64,000 bases of DNA from Planctomycetaceae bacterium (GTDB taxonomy: Bacteria > Planctomycetota > Planctomycetia > Planctomycetales > Planctomycetaceae), in the NCBI GenBank assembly GCA_024742875.1, contig JANSXP010000012.1, forward strand, positions 1 through 64,000. The letters run 5' to 3'. The notes under the pieces were generated by a model. That model worked only from the letters and a program-made list of their open reading frames with translations, searched no databases and was not told where the DNA came from. A program made the position numbers and the translations under genes. Shown here piece by piece: positions 18,696-27,512 of the stretch; the first letter of the stretch is position 1, and each line of letters opens with the position of its first letter.

Positions 18696-19409
18696 ATGAC
18701 CCCGTTTTTCTCAAATCCATCGCGACGAAACCTGCTGCTGCTAACGGCCGCCGCTCTGGTTGTCCTGCCCGGGTGCTCACTGATGGTGATGGCGGGCAAA
18801 GTGTTTATGGGAGACCCCAAAGTCAAATCCCCGTTTTCCTCAGCCACCGGTCAGGACCTGACGGAAATCGAAACGCCTGTCGCCATCATCTGTGAAGCGC
18901 CTCATCGGCTCGTGAGTCGGGTGCCCTCGCTGCAGATCGATATTCTTGATCGCGTGGCTCGCCATTTGGAAACAGAAGGCGTCCGTGTGGTCGACCCGGG
19001 CGATCTGGCGAGTTGGTATGACGACCATGGTGAATGGGGCGATTTCTCAGAAATGGCCGCACACTTTGACGCGGGCCACGTCCTGAAAATTGAGTTGCGG
19101 GAGTTCAGCTATCAGGTACCCGAAAGTGAAAACCTGCTGCAGGGCAGGGCCGAGGGCCACTTGACAGTGGTCGAAGTCCACACTCCCCCCAAAAGTCTGC
19201 TGACGGCCGAGTCTTCGGCAAAGGCTGACAACTGGCTGCCGACGACCACCGTGTTTGATCGCGACTTCTCGCTGAAGTTCCCCACGTCATATCCGATTGC
19301 CCGTGAGACGCAGTCCGAAGATATCTTTGCCCAGACATTTATCGATCGTGTGGCCGTGCATATCAGCCAGCATCTATACGACTACAAAACCAGTGAGTCG
19401 GTCAACTAA
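18696..19409 (+). CDS. Lipoprotein, CsgG/LpoB-like candidate (paralogue 1)
   Basis: 237 residues. Lipoprotein signal with lipobox LPGC (RNLLLLTAAALVVLPGCS). The mature domain follows the order seen in the next gene: a VAIICEAP strand, a helix with IDILDRVARHLE, VRVVDPGDLASWYDDH, then HFDAGHVLKIELREFSYQVPES. Shared spacing with 19544-20239 (VAVVC, helix, IDIVNPDRV, LDVNYVVYVDIADFSLYERDS) shows the two are diverged tandem paralogues. The pattern resembles the small lipoproteins with a CsgG/LpoB-type fold that act on envelope assembly; that link is inference. Probably anchored to the outer membrane. Confidence 0.75.
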   Translation: MTPFFSNPSRRNLLLLTAAALVVLPGCSLMVMAGKVFMGDPKVKSPFSSATGQDLTEIETPVAIICEAPHRLVSRVPSLQIDILDRVARHLETEGVRVVDPGDLASWYDDHGEWGDFSEMAAHFDAGHVLKIELREFSYQVPESENLLQGRAEGHLTVVEVHTPPKSLLTAESSAKADNWLPTTTVFDRDFSLKFPTSYPIARETQSEDIFAQTFIDRVAVHISQHLYDYKTSESVN

Positions 19410-19543
19410 ACGAACGGGGCCTGACCGCTCCGGTGTTCCGCTCCCACGTTCTCACAAAACTCCTCTCTCAGAACCCTCCTCTCTGCATTTCCATCCCGGA
19501 TCACACCTGCAGGATGCAGGTCTAATTGAAAACAGGTGACAGG

Positions 19544-20239
19544 ATGTCTGCCAGCTCTCCTTCCTCGACAACTCGCTGGGCCTCACGACCAGTGATCGCC
19601 AGACTGCTGCTGCTCGGCTGCATTCTGGTGGCCATCCCCGGCTGCAACTACTTCATCCTGCTCGGCTACCTGATCGGTGGTCCGCCACAGCTGGAACCAC
19701 TGTTTGAAGCAGAAACCAACAAGTCCTTCACGGATCGCAATATTCGCGTGGCGGTCGTTTGCTACGCTTCCGATGACCTGACCAAGTTTCACGACAACAT
19801 CGACAAGATGCTGATCTCACGAATCTCGGCCATGCTGTACAGTAACAGCATCGACATCGTGAACCCCGATCGGGTGAAAGCCGAAATGGCCAACAATCCG
19901 GAGTGGGACAGCCCCGTGGAAATTGGCGCAGAACTGGACGTCAACTACGTGGTGTATGTCGACATCGCCGACTTTTCGCTCTACGAACGCGACAGCACGA
20001 GCCTGTTTCGCGGCCGCTGTGAGGCCATCTGCAGCGTTTACGAAATGCAGACCAATGGCGACGGACGCCGCATTTTCACGACGGAAATCAACTCCACGTA
20101 TCCGACGCAGGTGCCGCGTTCGGCGTCTGACATCAGCTATGAGAGCTTTCGCAACGAGTACTTCTTCCGCCTGGCCAATGAGATCGGCCGACTGTTTTAT
20201 CCGTATGGAACGGGTGACGACATCTCCAGTGCGACGTAA
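19544..20239 (+). CDS. Lipoprotein, CsgG/LpoB-like candidate (paralogue 2)
   Basis: 231 residues with a lipobox IPGC after a long basic N-terminus. The domain begins NIRVAVVCYASDD and continues with a helix, then SIDIVNPDRVKAEMANNPEWDSP and VNYVVYVDIADFSLYERDSTSLFRGRCEA, followed by a DxRRIFTTEI strand. Tandem duplication with the preceding gene is clear from shared motif order and length, although identity is low. ATG at 19544; the TTG at 19526 is less likely. The rRNA methyltransferase gene starts 9 nt downstream, so they may share a transcript. Confidence 0.75.
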   Translation: MSASSPSSTTRWASRPVIARLLLLGCILVAIPGCNYFILLGYLIGGPPQLEPLFEAETNKSFTDRNIRVAVVCYASDDLTKFHDNIDKMLISRISAMLYSNSIDIVNPDRVKAEMANNPEWDSPVEIGAELDVNYVVYVDIADFSLYERDSTSLFRGRCEAICSVYEMQTNGDGRRIFTTEINSTYPTQVPRSASDISYESFRNEYFFRLANEIGRLFYPYGTGDDISSAT

Positions 20240-20248
20240 GCTGCCCGA

Positions 20249-21061
20249 ATGTCACGTTCGTCAGGCCATCGCAAAAGTCGTCGTCGTCAGTTTGCCGTCA
20301 GCCACCAGAAGAACTGGATGATTGGCCGCTACGCCGTTGTGGAAACGCTGCGGGCTGGTCGCTGGCCGATGGACGAGTTGTATCTGGATGCAGAACTTCC
20401 AGATACTGACGAGGTTGTGCGGCTCGCCAGTCAGATGGGTGTGGCCGCCAGTCGGGTGCCGGCCGCCAGACTGACAGACCTGTGCCACGCCAGCCATCAC
20501 CAGGGAATGGCCGCCCGCATGGGCGCCTTTCCGTATCGTGATACGGACTGGCTACTCGATGCGGTCAAAGCGGCGTCTTCCGGCCCGCCCCCACTGGTCG
20601 TGATCTGCGATCGCATTCAGGACACCCACAACTTTGGCGCCATCCTGAGAACGTGTGATGCTGTCGCCGCCATGGCGGTGGTCATCGGACATCACGAGCA
20701 GGCGCCCGTTTCCCCCCAGGTGTCGCGTTCCTCAGCGGGCGCCGTGAACCACGTCCCGGTGGTTGCCTCAGAGAATCTGGCGGAAACCGTAGAGCAGCTT
20801 CAGACAGCGGGCCTGCGCATCGCGGCGGCCTCAGAAAAAGCAAACGGCGAACACTGGTCAGCAGCACTGACCGGGCCGGTCGGCCTGATCGTGGGCAGCG
20901 AAGCGTCGGGCGTGAGTGAAGCACTGCTGCAGCGGGTCGACTGCGGACTGCGTATCCCTATGATGGGACAGGTGGGATCGCTGAATGCCGCCGTGGCGGC
21001 CAGCGTGGTGCTGTATGAGATTCGTCGCCAGCAGACAACGGGCGCCGCAAAGAGCGACTAG
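20249..21061 (+). CDS. rlmB: RlmB-type SpoU rRNA 2'-O-methyltransferase
   Basis: 270 residues. N-terminal substrate-binding domain with IGRYAVVETLRAG, then the SPOUT knot with its three motifs: DRIQDTHNFGAILRTCDA (motif 1, catalytic Asn and Arg), GLIVGSEASGVS (motif 2) and IPMMGQVGSLNAAVAASVVLYE (motif 3). RlmB methylates G2251 of 23S rRNA using S-adenosylmethionine; planctomycete members could instead act on tRNA, so the exact base is inferred. The N-terminus starts with an Arg/Ser/Lys-rich stretch. The gene begins 9 nt after the upstream lipoprotein gene. Confidence 0.88.
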   Translation: MSRSSGHRKSRRRQFAVSHQKNWMIGRYAVVETLRAGRWPMDELYLDAELPDTDEVVRLASQMGVAASRVPAARLTDLCHASHHQGMAARMGAFPYRDTDWLLDAVKAASSGPPPLVVICDRIQDTHNFGAILRTCDAVAAMAVVIGHHEQAPVSPQVSRSSAGAVNHVPVVASENLAETVEQLQTAGLRIAAASEKANGEHWSAALTGPVGLIVGSEASGVSEALLQRVDCGLRIPMMGQVGSLNAAVAASVVLYEIRRQQTTGAAKSD

Positions 21062-21135
21062 AAGCGGGCATGGGATGCAGTCGTTAGAAGCGGGCATTTC
21101 ATTAGATGCGGGCATTAACTGCGGGCGCGGGACGT
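21058..21135. repeat. Short degenerate direct repeats after rlmB
   Basis: The motif GAAGCGGGCAT occurs at 21061-21071 and 21086-21096, then GATGCGGGCAT at 21104-21114 and a weaker CTGCGGGCG at 21118-21126. Spacing is 25, 18 and about 14 nt. It overlaps the end of rlmB and fills the gap to the convergent DUF3634-like gene; no dyad with a T-run is present. Confidence 0.55.
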
Positions 21136-21171
21136 ACCCACAAAGCACAGCGGCCGCCATCCATTCCGGAC

Positions 21172-21483
21172 TTACAGCTCGCTGGCAATGTAGTTGCGAA
21201 TCTGCTGTCGCGTCTCATCGGAGACGGCCCCGTAAAACTGCAGAATCAATCGCCCATGTTCGTCACAACGCCCGCAGATTTTGACACGCCCTTCCGGGAA
21301 TCGTGTGCGCTGCAGCAGGTCGAGCAGACGCTGCTGCTGTCCTGTGGTGATGCCACGATGTGAACGGACGCCGCTTTCGTCCACCACAATCTGAAACGCC
21401 CATCGCGGCGACAAAATGCGCCAGGCCGCCCAGGCGATGGCCGCGACAACCGCCACACGCAGCAACAGCAGAAGGAAGACCAA
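21172..21483 (-). CDS. Small membrane-anchored DUF3634-like protein
   Basis: 103 residues. One N-terminal hydrophobic helix (VFLLLLLRVAVVAAIAWAAWRIL) followed by a small soluble part with FQIVVDESGVRSHRGIT, VKICGRCDEHGRLILQFYGAV and ETRQQIRNYI. The helix plus the IVVDxxGV and GRLxLxFxG pattern suggest DUF3634, of unknown function. The start is TTG at 21483-21481, preceded by GGAG on the minus strand at about 11 nt; there is no ATG. It lies downstream of the aminotransferase gene (45-nt gap) and may be cotranscribed with it. Confidence 0.65.
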   Translation of the reverse strand: MVFLLLLLRVAVVAAIAWAAWRILSPRWAFQIVVDESGVRSHRGITTGQQQRLLDLLQRTRFPEGRVKICGRCDEHGRLILQFYGAVSDETRQQIRNYIASEL

Positions 21484-21528
21484 TGCGAATGACTCCGAAA
21501 TGGGGGCGAATAACCGGCTGGCGAGCTG

Positions 21529-22716
21529 TCAGCCGAGGAATTTCTCCAGGGCGTTCAGGCCGGCTTCAATGACTTCCATGCTGGTGGCAAAGGACAATCG
21601 CACATAGCCTGGGGCGCCAAAAGCATCGCCCGTCACCAGTGCCACGTGTGCGTTCTCAAGCAAAGCGGTGCAGAATTCGGTGCTGTTACTGACCGTCACG
21701 CCACCTGACAGCGTTTTGCCAAAATAGTGGCTGACATTAAAGAAGGCATAGAAGGCACCGCCAGGGTCTGCAAACGTCAGACCGGGAATTTTCCGCAGAC
21801 GCCCCAGCACGTAGTCGCGCCGACTTTGGAACTGTACGAGCATGTCTGCGATGCAGTCCTGCGGGCCGTTCAGCGCTTCCACGGCGGCATACTGACTGAT
21901 GCTGCAGGGATTGGACGTCTGCTGACTCTGCAGCCGCGTGATGGCGGCACTCACATTTTCCGGAGCGATCGTCCAGCCGATGCGCCAGCCGGTCATCGCA
22001 TAAGCTTTACTCACGCCATTCACGATGATCGTGTTATTCTTAACGTCTTCGCCAAAAGAGGCGAACGAACGAAAGGAGTAGCCGTCGTAAATGAGCTTGT
22101 CATAGATTTCATCCGACAGCACCGTGATGTTCTTTTCCACGGCCACTTTGGCCAGCGTTTCCAGCGCTTCCACCGGATAGACGGCGCCGGTGGGATTGCT
22201 GGGGCTGTTGAGCATCATCAGCCGCGTCTTGTCGGTGATCGCGCTGCGAAACTGCTCTTCGGTCATGCAGAAGCCTGATTCCTCGGTCGTCTCCACGAGC
22301 ACCGGCACGGCGCCGACCAGTTCCACCAGAGCGCTGTAGCTGACCCAGTAGGGCGTGGGGATGATGACTTCATCACCCGGTTCGCAGCAGGCCGTCAGCA
22401 CGTTGTGAATCGCGTGCTTCGCTCCGTTGCTGACCGTGACTTCAGTGGGCTTGTAGGCCACGCCGTAGTCTCGCTCGAATGCCGCGCAAACGGCCTCTTT
22501 CAATACTGGCAGGCCGGTGGCTGGCGTGTAGTGGGTGTGCCCATCTGCCATCGCTTTGCGGGCCGCTTCACAGATGTGCTCTGGCGTCGTAAAGTCGGGT
22601 TCCCCCAGCGTGAACTCAAGCACGTTCACACCCTGAGCCCGCAGTTCGCGGGCTTTGCCGGCGGCGGCGATCGTGGCGGAAGGCTTCAGCTGATTGACGA
22701 GATGCGACGTATACAT
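21529..22716 (-). CDS. Class I/II pyridoxal-phosphate aminotransferase (aspartate aminotransferase-like)
   Basis: 395 residues, subgroup I-gamma style: LKPSATIAAAGKARELRAQGVNVLEFTLGEPDFTTP, VSNGAKHAIHNVL, LNSPSNPTGAVY (substrate-side Asn), VLSDEIYDKLIYDG (PLP Asp and Tyr), VSKAYAMTGWRIGW (Schiff-base Lys) and a C-terminal VRLSFATS with the substrate-carboxylate Arg. It probably transfers the amino group between aspartate and 2-oxoglutarate, but this subgroup also covers prephenate and other substrates. Start at the ATG complementary to 22714-22716, because the conserved N-terminus begins there. Confidence 0.92.
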   Translation of the reverse strand: MYTSHLVNQLKPSATIAAAGKARELRAQGVNVLEFTLGEPDFTTPEHICEAARKAMADGHTHYTPATGLPVLKEAVCAAFERDYGVAYKPTEVTVSNGAKHAIHNVLTACCEPGDEVIIPTPYWVSYSALVELVGAVPVLVETTEESGFCMTEEQFRSAITDKTRLMMLNSPSNPTGAVYPVEALETLAKVAVEKNITVLSDEIYDKLIYDGYSFRSFASFGEDVKNNTIIVNGVSKAYAMTGWRIGWTIAPENVSAAITRLQSQQTSNPCSISQYAAVEALNGPQDCIADMLVQFQSRRDYVLGRLRKIPGLTFADPGGAFYAFFNVSHYFGKTLSGGVTVSNSTEFCTALLENAHVALVTGDAFGAPGYVRLSFATSMEVIEAGLNALEKFLG

Positions 22717-23065
22717 TGGCTTGCGGGATCCGTGAGCGTTTCGGGCGGGAATGTGGCGGTTCGGTTCGCACACGCAGAGCGTCCAGAGAGGAACCAAAGG
22801 CCCGGCGCGATTCTGAAGAGCAGAAATCACACGGTCAAGCTAGACACTGGTTTACAGTGGGAAGTTCCACGCTTCCTGGGATGAGGTGGGAATTCTCGAT
22901 GTCGTTCCTGCAGGTGGATCAATTTTCGGCCGGAAAATCGGGATTGCTGTCCGTTTCCAGCCGGCGGTAAACTGCCGCGGATAAGCCGCAGGTACGCTCA
23001 TTTCCCGCCGACAGGACGTCGGGCCGCGTGCAGAATCTTTCCCGCTGGAATGGACCAGAACAGAA
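22717..23065. promoter_or_regulatory. Divergent promoter region with an operator-like palindrome
   Basis: About 350 bases between divergent genes. At 22922-22938 a 6-bp inverted repeat (ATTTTC, five-base spacer, GAAAAT) is placed to control either direction. No coding frame supported. Confidence 0.35.
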
Positions 23066-24328
23066 ATGACAGGGATACGTCAGCTGCCAGGATCGGGACA
23101 GATCTCCACGACCATTGTTGGCACCGTGCTGTGCTGGCTGGCCGGTCTGAGTGTGTGTGGATTTTCCATCGCAATCGCTCCTGGAGGCAGCCTGATGACG
23201 CGGCTGTGCGCCCTGCTGGGGCTGCTGCTGGGCGCGTCGGTCTGTGGCTGGGCTCGAGTAGCATCTGCTCGCTGGAAACTTCGGCTGGTCGCCGTCCTGA
23301 TTCTGGGCGGCGTGGCACTATTCGCTGTCGAAGGTGGACTGCGTCTGGCCGGAGAGTACCCGCGTCGCTCCATCAGCCGGCTGCTGCCTGACGCCGCTGT
23401 GGGCTTCACGCTGGATCCCGCGCGGGCAGACGTCGATCGTCATGGATTTCGAAATCCGGAACCGGCCTCTTCCCGGACGGCACAGGTGGTGGCCATCGGC
23501 GACGGACTCACCGAAGGCGTCAACGTGGCGGCTGCCGACTCCTGGCCCGCCTGCCTGCAACGGCTGCTGAACGTGCCCGTTTACAACATGGGAGTCAGTT
23601 GCTTTGGCCCGCGGGAATATGTCCGCGCGATGCGGCGGGCCCTCGATAAGCGACCACAGCACATTGTGATCTGCCTCAATCTGGCTGATGACTTTGGGAA
23701 GTGCGTGGAACGTGGCACGACTGCTCCCCCTGTCCCTTCGCTGCGACAGTTCATTAAATGTCAGACGGCCATTGGCAGTTACGCACATCAAACGTGGCGT
23801 GAACTGTCCGCTCGAGCGACGGCAGACACTGGTGCCGCTGTCAATAACGCAGCCATCCGGGGCACGCGCACACAGCAACTGCAGCAGTGCCTTCGCAACA
23901 TGGATCCTGCCAGCGAGCAGGTTACCGCCCGCGTCCAGCAGACAATTCGGGCGTTATCCACAGGGGCTCGGCAGTGCGCCGAGCAAAACGTACAGCTAAG
24001 CGTGCTGTTGGTTCCCATCCCGGAAAGCGTCTACGAACACAGCACAGACGGCGAAGTCGGAAGGGCCGAAAACGTCCCTGGGACAGCAGACAGCCTGGTG
24101 GGAATGATCTGCCAGCAGCAGCAGGATCTTGTAAACCGACTCACACAATCACTGGCCGAACGTGGCGTCACTGTGGTGAACGCTTTGCCATTGCTGCAAT
24201 CATCTCTGGATGCCGGACAACAACCGTTTGAACAGGAGGAACACGGATACCCGTCGCCGGCAGGATACGCTGTCTGTGCCTCGGCTGTGGCCCAGATCGT
24301 GAATGCGGCCACTGCTGTGACCAATTAG
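23066..24328 (+). CDS. Membrane SGNH/GDSL-hydrolase-like protein lacking the catalytic Ser
   Basis: 420 residues. N-terminal membrane segments (VGTVLCWLAGLSVCGFSIAIA; LCALLGLLLGASVCGW; LRLVAVLILGGVALFAV) lead into a SGNH-type fold: VVAIGDGLTEGVNV aligns with block I (usually GDS), then VYNMGVSCFGPREYVRAMRRAL with block II-like Gly and HIVICLNLADDFG with the block III Asn. The nucleophile is Gly147 (codon GGA at 23504-23506), and the usual C-terminal DxxH is not kept (EEHGYPSPAGYAV). Relatives attach or remove acyl groups from cell-surface glycans. As written this one is probably inactive as an esterase, perhaps a binding or scaffold protein. Confidence 0.7.
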   Translation: MTGIRQLPGSGQISTTIVGTVLCWLAGLSVCGFSIAIAPGGSLMTRLCALLGLLLGASVCGWARVASARWKLRLVAVLILGGVALFAVEGGLRLAGEYPRRSISRLLPDAAVGFTLDPARADVDRHGFRNPEPASSRTAQVVAIGDGLTEGVNVAAADSWPACLQRLLNVPVYNMGVSCFGPREYVRAMRRALDKRPQHIVICLNLADDFGKCVERGTTAPPVPSLRQFIKCQTAIGSYAHQTWRELSARATADTGAAVNNAAIRGTRTQQLQQCLRNMDPASEQVTARVQQTIRALSTGARQCAEQNVQLSVLLVPIPESVYEHSTDGEVGRAENVPGTADSLVGMICQQQQDLVNRLTQSLAERGVTVVNALPLLQSSLDAGQQPFEQEEHGYPSPAGYAVCASAVAQIVNAATAVTN

Positions 24329-24827
24329 CAGATACGGGCCGGCGCCTTATTCAGAGCACGACCGCCTGTGGGGCAATTGAGTTCAGGCAGAAGTTCTCAA
24401 AGGGTTCCTGGCCGGCTCTTTGCCCGTTCTTCGACTGCCCTTCAGAAGCATCCGCAGCACAGAGCCAACTGGCGGATTTCGCCGATCGACGGTTGCCTGC
24501 GGCAAGAGAAATCCTCTTGCCGGCCATCCACCCAAATTGTCAACGATGTCTGCCATGGAACCACCGCGGCGAATCCGCAAACCGCCAGCTCCCGGCTGAT
24601 GTCGCTGGATCTCAATTCCTGATCAGCCGAAATGATGGATAACCATGCGTGAAGGAACCCTTTACGACTTTTGGCGTATTGTCATAGAATAGGCAAGGTG
24701 ACTTATCCTGGTCCGGCTCTCGCTGGATCGCGAACTGATTGCCTGAAATTAACAGCACTTCGTTTTCAGACCGCCGCTCCCCTGTCGTTCTCGTGCGGTG
24801 TTTGAACCTATCTAAGATCAAACTGAC
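24329..24827. other. Non-coding gap with a nested inverted-repeat element
   Basis: About 500 bases between two plus-strand genes. Short frames here have no protein character. The notable content is the dyad at 24469-24588. The promoter of the 24828 gene must lie to its right. Confidence 0.45.
24469..24588. ncRNA. Candidate structured RNA or palindromic element
   Basis: Outer arms CTGGCGG (24469-24475) and CCGCCAG (24582-24588) can pair; inside them TTCGCCG (24478-24484) pairs with CGGCGAA (24567-24573); in the middle a perfect 9-bp hairpin CGGCAAGAG/CTCTTGCCG (24500-24522) has a five-base loop. The nesting is what a folded RNA or a mobile palindrome would show. It matches no RNA family I know. 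Confidence 0.35.
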
Positions 24828-26546
24828 ATGGTGCAATCAATAAAAACGCTGGTCCTTTCCACCGTTCTGACCATAGTGCTCTCCACGAGCGCATCCGCGC
24901 AGCAGGAGCATCATCCCAAGATCACGATTGGCCACGCGGGCATTGGCACGCTCAAGGAAGACCTGACGTATCTGCTCAGTCTGACAACTCCCGCTGAACA
25001 GAAGCAGCTGGTCAACCTCATTGACTTCATCGATCTGCTCATGTTCGGTGTGGATCCTGACAGACCCATTCGTGTCGACATTCTGTCCGGCACCAGTCCT
25101 CCCACCTACGTGATTTGGGGGCCCTATCAGGTGCTTGCCAACCTGAGGGACGACAACCTGTCGGCCCAGTTTCAGATGCGCCGTGACAGCAAGGACCTGC
25201 ACCGGCTGCTGGGGCAGGATCCCGGCTGGTTTCGTGTGCTGCCCAGGCTGAAGTACGGCATTCTGATTTTGGCGCAGAATGAAGGCGACATGAATCTGCT
25301 GAAGCAGATCATTCTTAAGCTGGTCGACCCCGCACCGGAAATCACCCCCCTGCTGATCAACAGCGCCAATCTGGGAATGTCCATTGTCAACGACGCCATC
25401 GGGGCGGATGACATGGACAAACGCCGCAATTCCTTCGGAGAGTTTCGTTCCAACAAACAGGACGCCCTGCAAAAGCGTCCCACCGAGTCGGCCACGGAAT
25501 TTGCCCTGCGAAAAGCGCTGGTCGCCAATCAGATTGATGAACTGGAACGTTTGCTGGTGGAAGCCAAAGAGGCGTCCATGAAGACGTTTCTGGACAGGAA
25601 GACGGGCTCGGCGCGTATCATGTTTTCTGCTGAAGCCATTGCAGAAACATCGCTGGCCGGCAGCATCGCTCTGTTTGGTCAGAAGCCTGATGCATTCGAC
25701 TCCGTCAAACCACTGGCCGACACCGTCCTGTCGCTGCGCGGCAATCACCCCATTGACGAACTGCGTCAAAAGCACGCGCTCACATTTATCGACCTGATGC
25801 AAAAAGATGCGGCCGCCCGCATTGCGGCCGACAGCAAGCTCACGCCTGATCAAAAGACGGCCTCTCAGGGTGTCTTTGATGGCATCATGGAGGTCGCCGC
25901 AGACGGCATCAAAAGCGGCAACGTCAATGGCTTTCTGGAGTCTATCGTCAATGGCGACGGCGAGTTTGTCTCCATTGCCGCTGTGTCCGTAGTGGGCGGC
26001 AAACGACTGGATGCCGCTCTGGAGATGATCGCCGGCACGGGCAACGGCAACAAGATCAGCATGAAGACTTCCAAGGTCGGTGACGTTGATATTCACGAAC
26101 TGCAGCTGGCGGAAGGCTTCTTCCCACTGTTTGACGACCTGTTCGGTGCCGGCAAAACGTTGTATGTGGGCACCACGGACAGCATCGTCTGGATTGGCAC
26201 GGGCGAAGAATCGCTGCCCCTGCTGACAGCGGCCATCGAAGGACTGGGCGCTCCCCAAAACAATGACACGGTGCTGACCATCAAGGGACGCGTGCTGCCG
26301 TGGGCGGAACGCACACTGAAGCTCGTCAAAGATCTCAAACTGACCGACCAGGCCCAGGAGCAGAAACGCCGCGACCGTCAGCGTTCTCTGGAACTGGCCG
26401 TCAGCTCGCTTCAGGAAAAAGATGACGCCAGCTTTACCATGAAAGTGGCGGACGGCGTCAGCACGGGGGAAATCTTCGTCAACACGGGGATCCTGAAGTA
26501 CCTGGGCCGAGAGATTTCTCTGTACTCCAAGAACAACCTGCAATAG
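24828..26546 (+). CDS. Secreted protein of unknown function
   Basis: 572 residues. Signal peptide at about 1-24 (MVQSIKTLVLSTVLTIVLSTSASA, then QQEHH). The mature chain is a mix of helices and strands (YLLSLTTPAEQKQLVNLIDFIDLLMFGVDPDRPIRVD, then VIWGPYQVLANLRD), with no catalytic or binding motif I recognise. The fragment FDGIMEVAADGIKSGNVNGFLE and the C-terminal charged helix QAQEQKRRDRQRSLEL are further marks. The layout of alternating strand/helix blocks recalls large secreted planctomycete proteins, but I cannot name a family. ScpB follows on the same strand after 42 nt. A long antisense frame over it is a shadow. Confidence 0.75.
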   Translation: MVQSIKTLVLSTVLTIVLSTSASAQQEHHPKITIGHAGIGTLKEDLTYLLSLTTPAEQKQLVNLIDFIDLLMFGVDPDRPIRVDILSGTSPPTYVIWGPYQVLANLRDDNLSAQFQMRRDSKDLHRLLGQDPGWFRVLPRLKYGILILAQNEGDMNLLKQIILKLVDPAPEITPLLINSANLGMSIVNDAIGADDMDKRRNSFGEFRSNKQDALQKRPTESATEFALRKALVANQIDELERLLVEAKEASMKTFLDRKTGSARIMFSAEAIAETSLAGSIALFGQKPDAFDSVKPLADTVLSLRGNHPIDELRQKHALTFIDLMQKDAAARIAADSKLTPDQKTASQGVFDGIMEVAADGIKSGNVNGFLESIVNGDGEFVSIAAVSVVGGKRLDAALEMIAGTGNGNKISMKTSKVGDVDIHELQLAEGFFPLFDDLFGAGKTLYVGTTDSIVWIGTGEESLPLLTAAIEGLGAPQNNDTVLTIKGRVLPWAERTLKLVKDLKLTDQAQEQKRRDRQRSLELAVSSLQEKDDASFTMKVADGVSTGEIFVNTGILKYLGREISLYSKNNLQ

Positions 26547-26588
26547 TTCGCCACCTGGCGGCGCCCCAGACTCACTGCACGGACTCGC

Positions 26589-27359
26589 ATGTCTGACGAT
26601 CTGCAAAACACGGAAGAATCCTTCGACGACATTGAGCTCGCTTACCGCGAGGCGATGAAGTCACTGGATGAGGCCGAGCAGCAGGTTGGCTCAGCCCTCA
26701 TGGAGCTTGCCGACTCCTCTGACGAGGAGCCAGAGAACGATCTGCCATTCACGTCGATCGGCGAAGAACTGGCGGAGGACCTTCAGGCCCCGCTGGAGTC
26801 CCCTGAGCCCGAGTCTGTCGCGGATGGCGAAGTTCGTGTCTCTCCCCGGGCCGTCATTGAAGCGGCTCTGTTTGTGGGGGGAGAGGTGGCCCTCACAGCT
26901 CGCGCCCTGGCCTCACTGATTGGCAAAGACACCTCCTCGAAGGTGGCCGTGCGGATCATTGATGAGCTGAATGAGTCGTATGCCGAGGAGAATCGGCCTT
27001 ACGAAATCCGTTTAAAAGAAGGCGGCTTTCAGATCGAACTGCTGGATCGATTCGCCGACGTGCAGGCCCGTGTTTTTGGACTGGGGCCTCGAGAAGTGCG
27101 GCTCTCTCCCGAAATCCTCGAAGTCCTTGCTTTTGTCGCCTACAACCAGCCGGTCAGCAAAGCCGACATGGAAACCGTCGAGCAGGCCAAAGCGCTCACC
27201 CATCTGCGACGACTCATCCGCCTGAGACTGGTGGAAGTCGAACGCAACGGCAAAAAACGCACCGACATCATCTATCGCACGAGCAATCGATTCCTCGAAC
27301 TGTTTGGACTCAGTTCCATTGAAGAACTGCCACAGGCAGACATCTTCAACTTCAAATAG
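26589..27359 (+). CDS. scpB: Segregation and condensation protein B
   Basis: 256 residues. An acidic N-terminal extension of about 85 residues precedes the two winged-helix domains: SPRAVIEAALFVGGEVALTARALASLIG, then SYAEENRPYEIRLKEGGFQIELLDRFAD, LSPEILEVLAFVAYNQPVSKADMETV and RRLIRLRLVEVERNGKKRTDIIYRTSNRFLELFGLSSIEELP. ScpB binds ScpA and SMC for chromosome condensation and segregation. scpA is not next to it here. The acidic extension is longer than in many homologues. Confidence 0.93.
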   Translation: MSDDLQNTEESFDDIELAYREAMKSLDEAEQQVGSALMELADSSDEEPENDLPFTSIGEELAEDLQAPLESPEPESVADGEVRVSPRAVIEAALFVGGEVALTARALASLIGKDTSSKVAVRIIDELNESYAEENRPYEIRLKEGGFQIELLDRFADVQARVFGLGPREVRLSPEILEVLAFVAYNQPVSKADMETVEQAKALTHLRRLIRLRLVEVERNGKKRTDIIYRTSNRFLELFGLSSIEELPQADIFNFK

Positions 27360-27388
27360 CGGTACCCGTTTGCGCCGCATGGCGGACA

Positions 27389-27413
27389 CATGGGCCCCCG
27401 CCCGGGCCACATG
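27389..27413. terminator. Hairpin between convergent scpB and phosphohexomutase genes
   Basis: CATGGGCCC (27389-27397) can pair with GGGCC-A-CATG (27404-27413) with one bulged base and a 6-nt loop. It lies 30 nt after the scpB stop. There is no T-run, so termination is only possible. Confidence 0.35.
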
Positions 27414-27512
27414 CGTCAGCCTCGGCAAGTGTGCCCCTGGACAGCCAGCCCAAACAGCCAGCAACAAACGCAAACAACGCCTGCCGGCAGCAGGTGGCTG
27501 ACCCGCCGAACG

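Noticed and set aside
24837-26606. 589-codon frame antisense to the secreted protein gene
   Set aside because: It lies wholly opposite a gene with a clear signal peptide; the antisense protein has no motif and an Arg/Gln/His-rich composition typical of shadow frames.
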